DNA from: Cystobacterineae bacterium
GTDB lineage: Bacteria; Myxococcota; Myxococcia; Myxococcales; Myxococcaceae
Assembly: GCA_009781495.1 (NCBI GenBank)
Contig: WQYA01000017.1
Span: 1 to 33,922, forward strand
Direction: 5' to 3'
DNA: 33,922 nucleotides
In this document: one piece after another, positions 32,646-33,922 of the stretch
Position numbering within the stretch: the first letter of the stretch is position 1
Layout: each line of letters opens with the position of its first letter
Program-made: the position numbers and the translations under genes
Notes under the pieces: model-generated
The model's input: only the letters and a program-made list of their open reading frames with translations
The model's database searches: none
Told to the model about the DNA's origin: nothing

Positions 32646-33632
32646 ATGAAAACAGATTTCCTGAAAAATTACCGAACGCAGCTTGCACTTTTGCAGAAAC
32701 CTCTGCAGGAACCCGTGAAAAACCCCGTCAATGCATCCGTCCAAAACACACTGAAAACCCCGGATGTGTTTGATGCTGCTCAAATTCAGTCCAAAAAAAC
32801 CCTGCTTGAAACCTTGAAGCCGGCGGCGCCTTTGCCGGCTTCAACGCCTGTGAAGAAAAAGAAGAAAAGTTTCTGGCAAAAACTGAAAGACGCCTTCAAA
32901 AAAGTGGGCAATGCTTTTAAGAAAGCCTTCAACGCCGTTGGCAACTTCTTCAAAAATATTTGGAATTCCATTGGAAAATTCTTCAAAGCCATCGGCGATC
33001 TTTTTTCAGGACGGCTCGTTAAAGAACTGGCCGCTAAGGTTAAAAAACTTATAGACGATATTAAAAACGCCACAGAAAAATTTAAGACGTTTGTACGAGG
33101 CCTTGTCAACCATGTGCAAAATGTAATGGCCGGCGCCAACAAAATAAGAGCTTGGATGGACGATATCCCAAGCAAAATAAAAACATGGATAGGGAATCCG
33201 GATTTGGCCAAGAAGGAATTGAGTGAATTAGGAAACGATTTGGATGAGCTTGACGGAAATTTATCGAAATTGAACAGTGATTTAGAGGAACTTAAAAAAG
33301 CCGGCATTTCCATAGAAGTGTCCATGATGGACTCTAAAGGAAATCCCGTCACCATTTTTAACTATGAAGAGTTTTTGAATCAATGCACGGCCGTTATGGA
33401 CAGTACCTCCCATCTCATTGAAAGCACCCGTACGCTCAAAGACTCCATAGAGAAAGGGATAGATGACCCATTGTTTATCCTGACGAATTCTGATCAATTG
33501 GAAGAAGATTTGCAGCAATTCGATGCAGCTCAAAAGCAATTCGAAGAAGATTGGGCGCAACTTCAAACAACCTTGGACAAACTTGAAAAAGCCGGCTTTA
33601 ACGTGAAGGCCTTTGAAAACCTTGGAAAATAG
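32646..33632 (+). CDS. Unrecognised Lys-rich amphipathic-helix protein
   Basis: I do not recognise this protein of about 328 residues. It has no signal peptide. A Pro/Lys-rich N-terminal part (1-70) leads through KKKKK to a stretch of 11-residue amphipathic repeats at about 75-121: AFKKAFNAVGN, FFKNIWNSIGK, FFKAIGDLFSG. Phe/Trp/Ile fall on one face and Lys on the other. Long charged helices follow (LAAKVKKLIDDIKNATEKFKTF; later coiled-coil-like stretches near the C-terminus). Similar FF..IWNSI..FF patterns occur in phage tail tape-measure proteins, LEA-type and membrane-binding amphipathic helices, and helical toxins; none can be preferred. ATG 32646 is used; a TTG at 32628 adds six residues. 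The gene is visibly more AT-rich than the housekeeping genes, which suggests transfer or relaxed constraint. Confidence 0.72.
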   Translation: MKTDFLKNYRTQLALLQKPLQEPVKNPVNASVQNTLKTPDVFDAAQIQSKKTLLETLKPAAPLPASTPVKKKKKSFWQKLKDAFKKVGNAFKKAFNAVGNFFKNIWNSIGKFFKAIGDLFSGRLVKELAAKVKKLIDDIKNATEKFKTFVRGLVNHVQNVMAGANKIRAWMDDIPSKIKTWIGNPDLAKKELSELGNDLDELDGNLSKLNSDLEELKKAGISIEVSMMDSKGNPVTIFNYEEFLNQCTAVMDSTSHLIESTRTLKDSIEKGIDDPLFILTNSDQLEEDLQQFDAAQKQFEEDWAQLQTTLDKLEKAGFNVKAFENLGK

Positions 33633-33922
33633 AAAAATTGCACATGCTTGCGCCCTTCCCTGAATGAAACCCTCAAACCATGTGTTGGCATTGGGGACAG
33701 AGTTATCGTTTCATTCTCTGAAGGGCCGCTTGTGCTTTTAGCGCTGCCAGCTGAACCCCCTCTGCTGTTTCCGCCGCGTTCTTTTTCCCCCTTTGTCTTT
33801 CACATTAGCGGGCATGGTTTAACGGGCGGCAGGGCGCAATGTATACAATTATAATACATTAACTTATTTCCATTTTTTGGAGTCTCGTCCAAAAATGAGA
33901 CGCGCATGCTGTTTCCAATGGG
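33633..33922. other. Right-edge region with repeated leader sequence
   Basis: No gene was recognised here. A TATAAT box is present at 33850-33855 without a clear -35. ATTTTTTGGAG at 33872-33882 copies 32562-32572, and both copies are followed by GCAT and then TGTTTCCA. GTCTC/GAGAC (about 33883-33902) can form a hairpin. A gene related to the one at 32646 may start just past the window. Confidence 0.4.

Overview
The window reads as chromosomal DNA of a Myxococcota (myxobacterial) species, moderately GC-rich, with dense, mostly minus-strand gene strings. The taxonomic evidence is internal. One secreted protein ends in a MYXO-CTERM sorting tail (Gly-Cys, hydrophobic segment, Arg-Arg). A gene pair resembles the myxobacterial MXAN_2561/MXAN_2562 families. 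A four-gene block looks like the outer-membrane part of the Myxococcus gliding machinery (cglC/gltK, gltB, gltA, gltC). Eight neighbouring gene pairs overlap by ATGA or GTGA, so many starts could be set from overlaps and ribosome binding sites.

Layout. 1-261: cluster of hairpins and short repeats. 262-7843 (minus): a moaD-moaE fusion, an outer-membrane barrel, a MYXO-CTERM protein, a catalytically dead Asd-like protein, tsaB, rseP, cdsA and uppS. This mixes molybdopterin synthesis, tRNA t6A modification, site-2 proteolysis, phospholipid precursor and isoprenoid lipid-carrier synthesis. 7965-10039 (plus): a soluble Ser/Thr kinase translationally coupled to an RluA-type pseudouridine synthase. 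These converge on pcnB (10011-11357, minus).

11459-16795: an MFS exporter, gltC, gltA and gltB on the minus strand, and a divergent cglC-like lipoprotein, making an outer-membrane/periplasmic motility platform. 16840-19946: a DUF192 lipoprotein, a START-like protein, an NTF2-like lipoprotein and a DUF2914 membrane protein. 20003-25675 (minus): the proteostasis block tig-clpP-clpX-lon, preceded by tRNA-Lys(CTT) and tRNA-Leu(TAG) with a recognisable promoter.

26232-33922 is accessory in character. It holds a large lipoprotein with PPVE repeats and a propeller-like C-terminus, a decayed NHL-type remnant, tRNA-His(GTG) and tRNA-Arg(TCG) with their own promoter, and an unrecognised protein built of two near-identical 59-residue modules. 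It also holds a PorV/UPF0164-like barrel, a CsgG-like lipoprotein with a TTG start, and an AT-rich gene for a lysine-rich amphipathic-helix protein. The last lies in AT-rich flanks carrying a nested inverted repeat and a leader sequence that recurs at the right edge.

The strongest candidates for new biology are the two-module protein at 29.5 kb, the amphipathic 11-residue-repeat protein with its recurring leader and structured upstream element, the MoaD-MoaE fusion with an internal Gly-Gly, the active-site-less Asd homologue, and the compact gliding outer-membrane module. No database search was possible. Family names rest on motifs and remembered family features.
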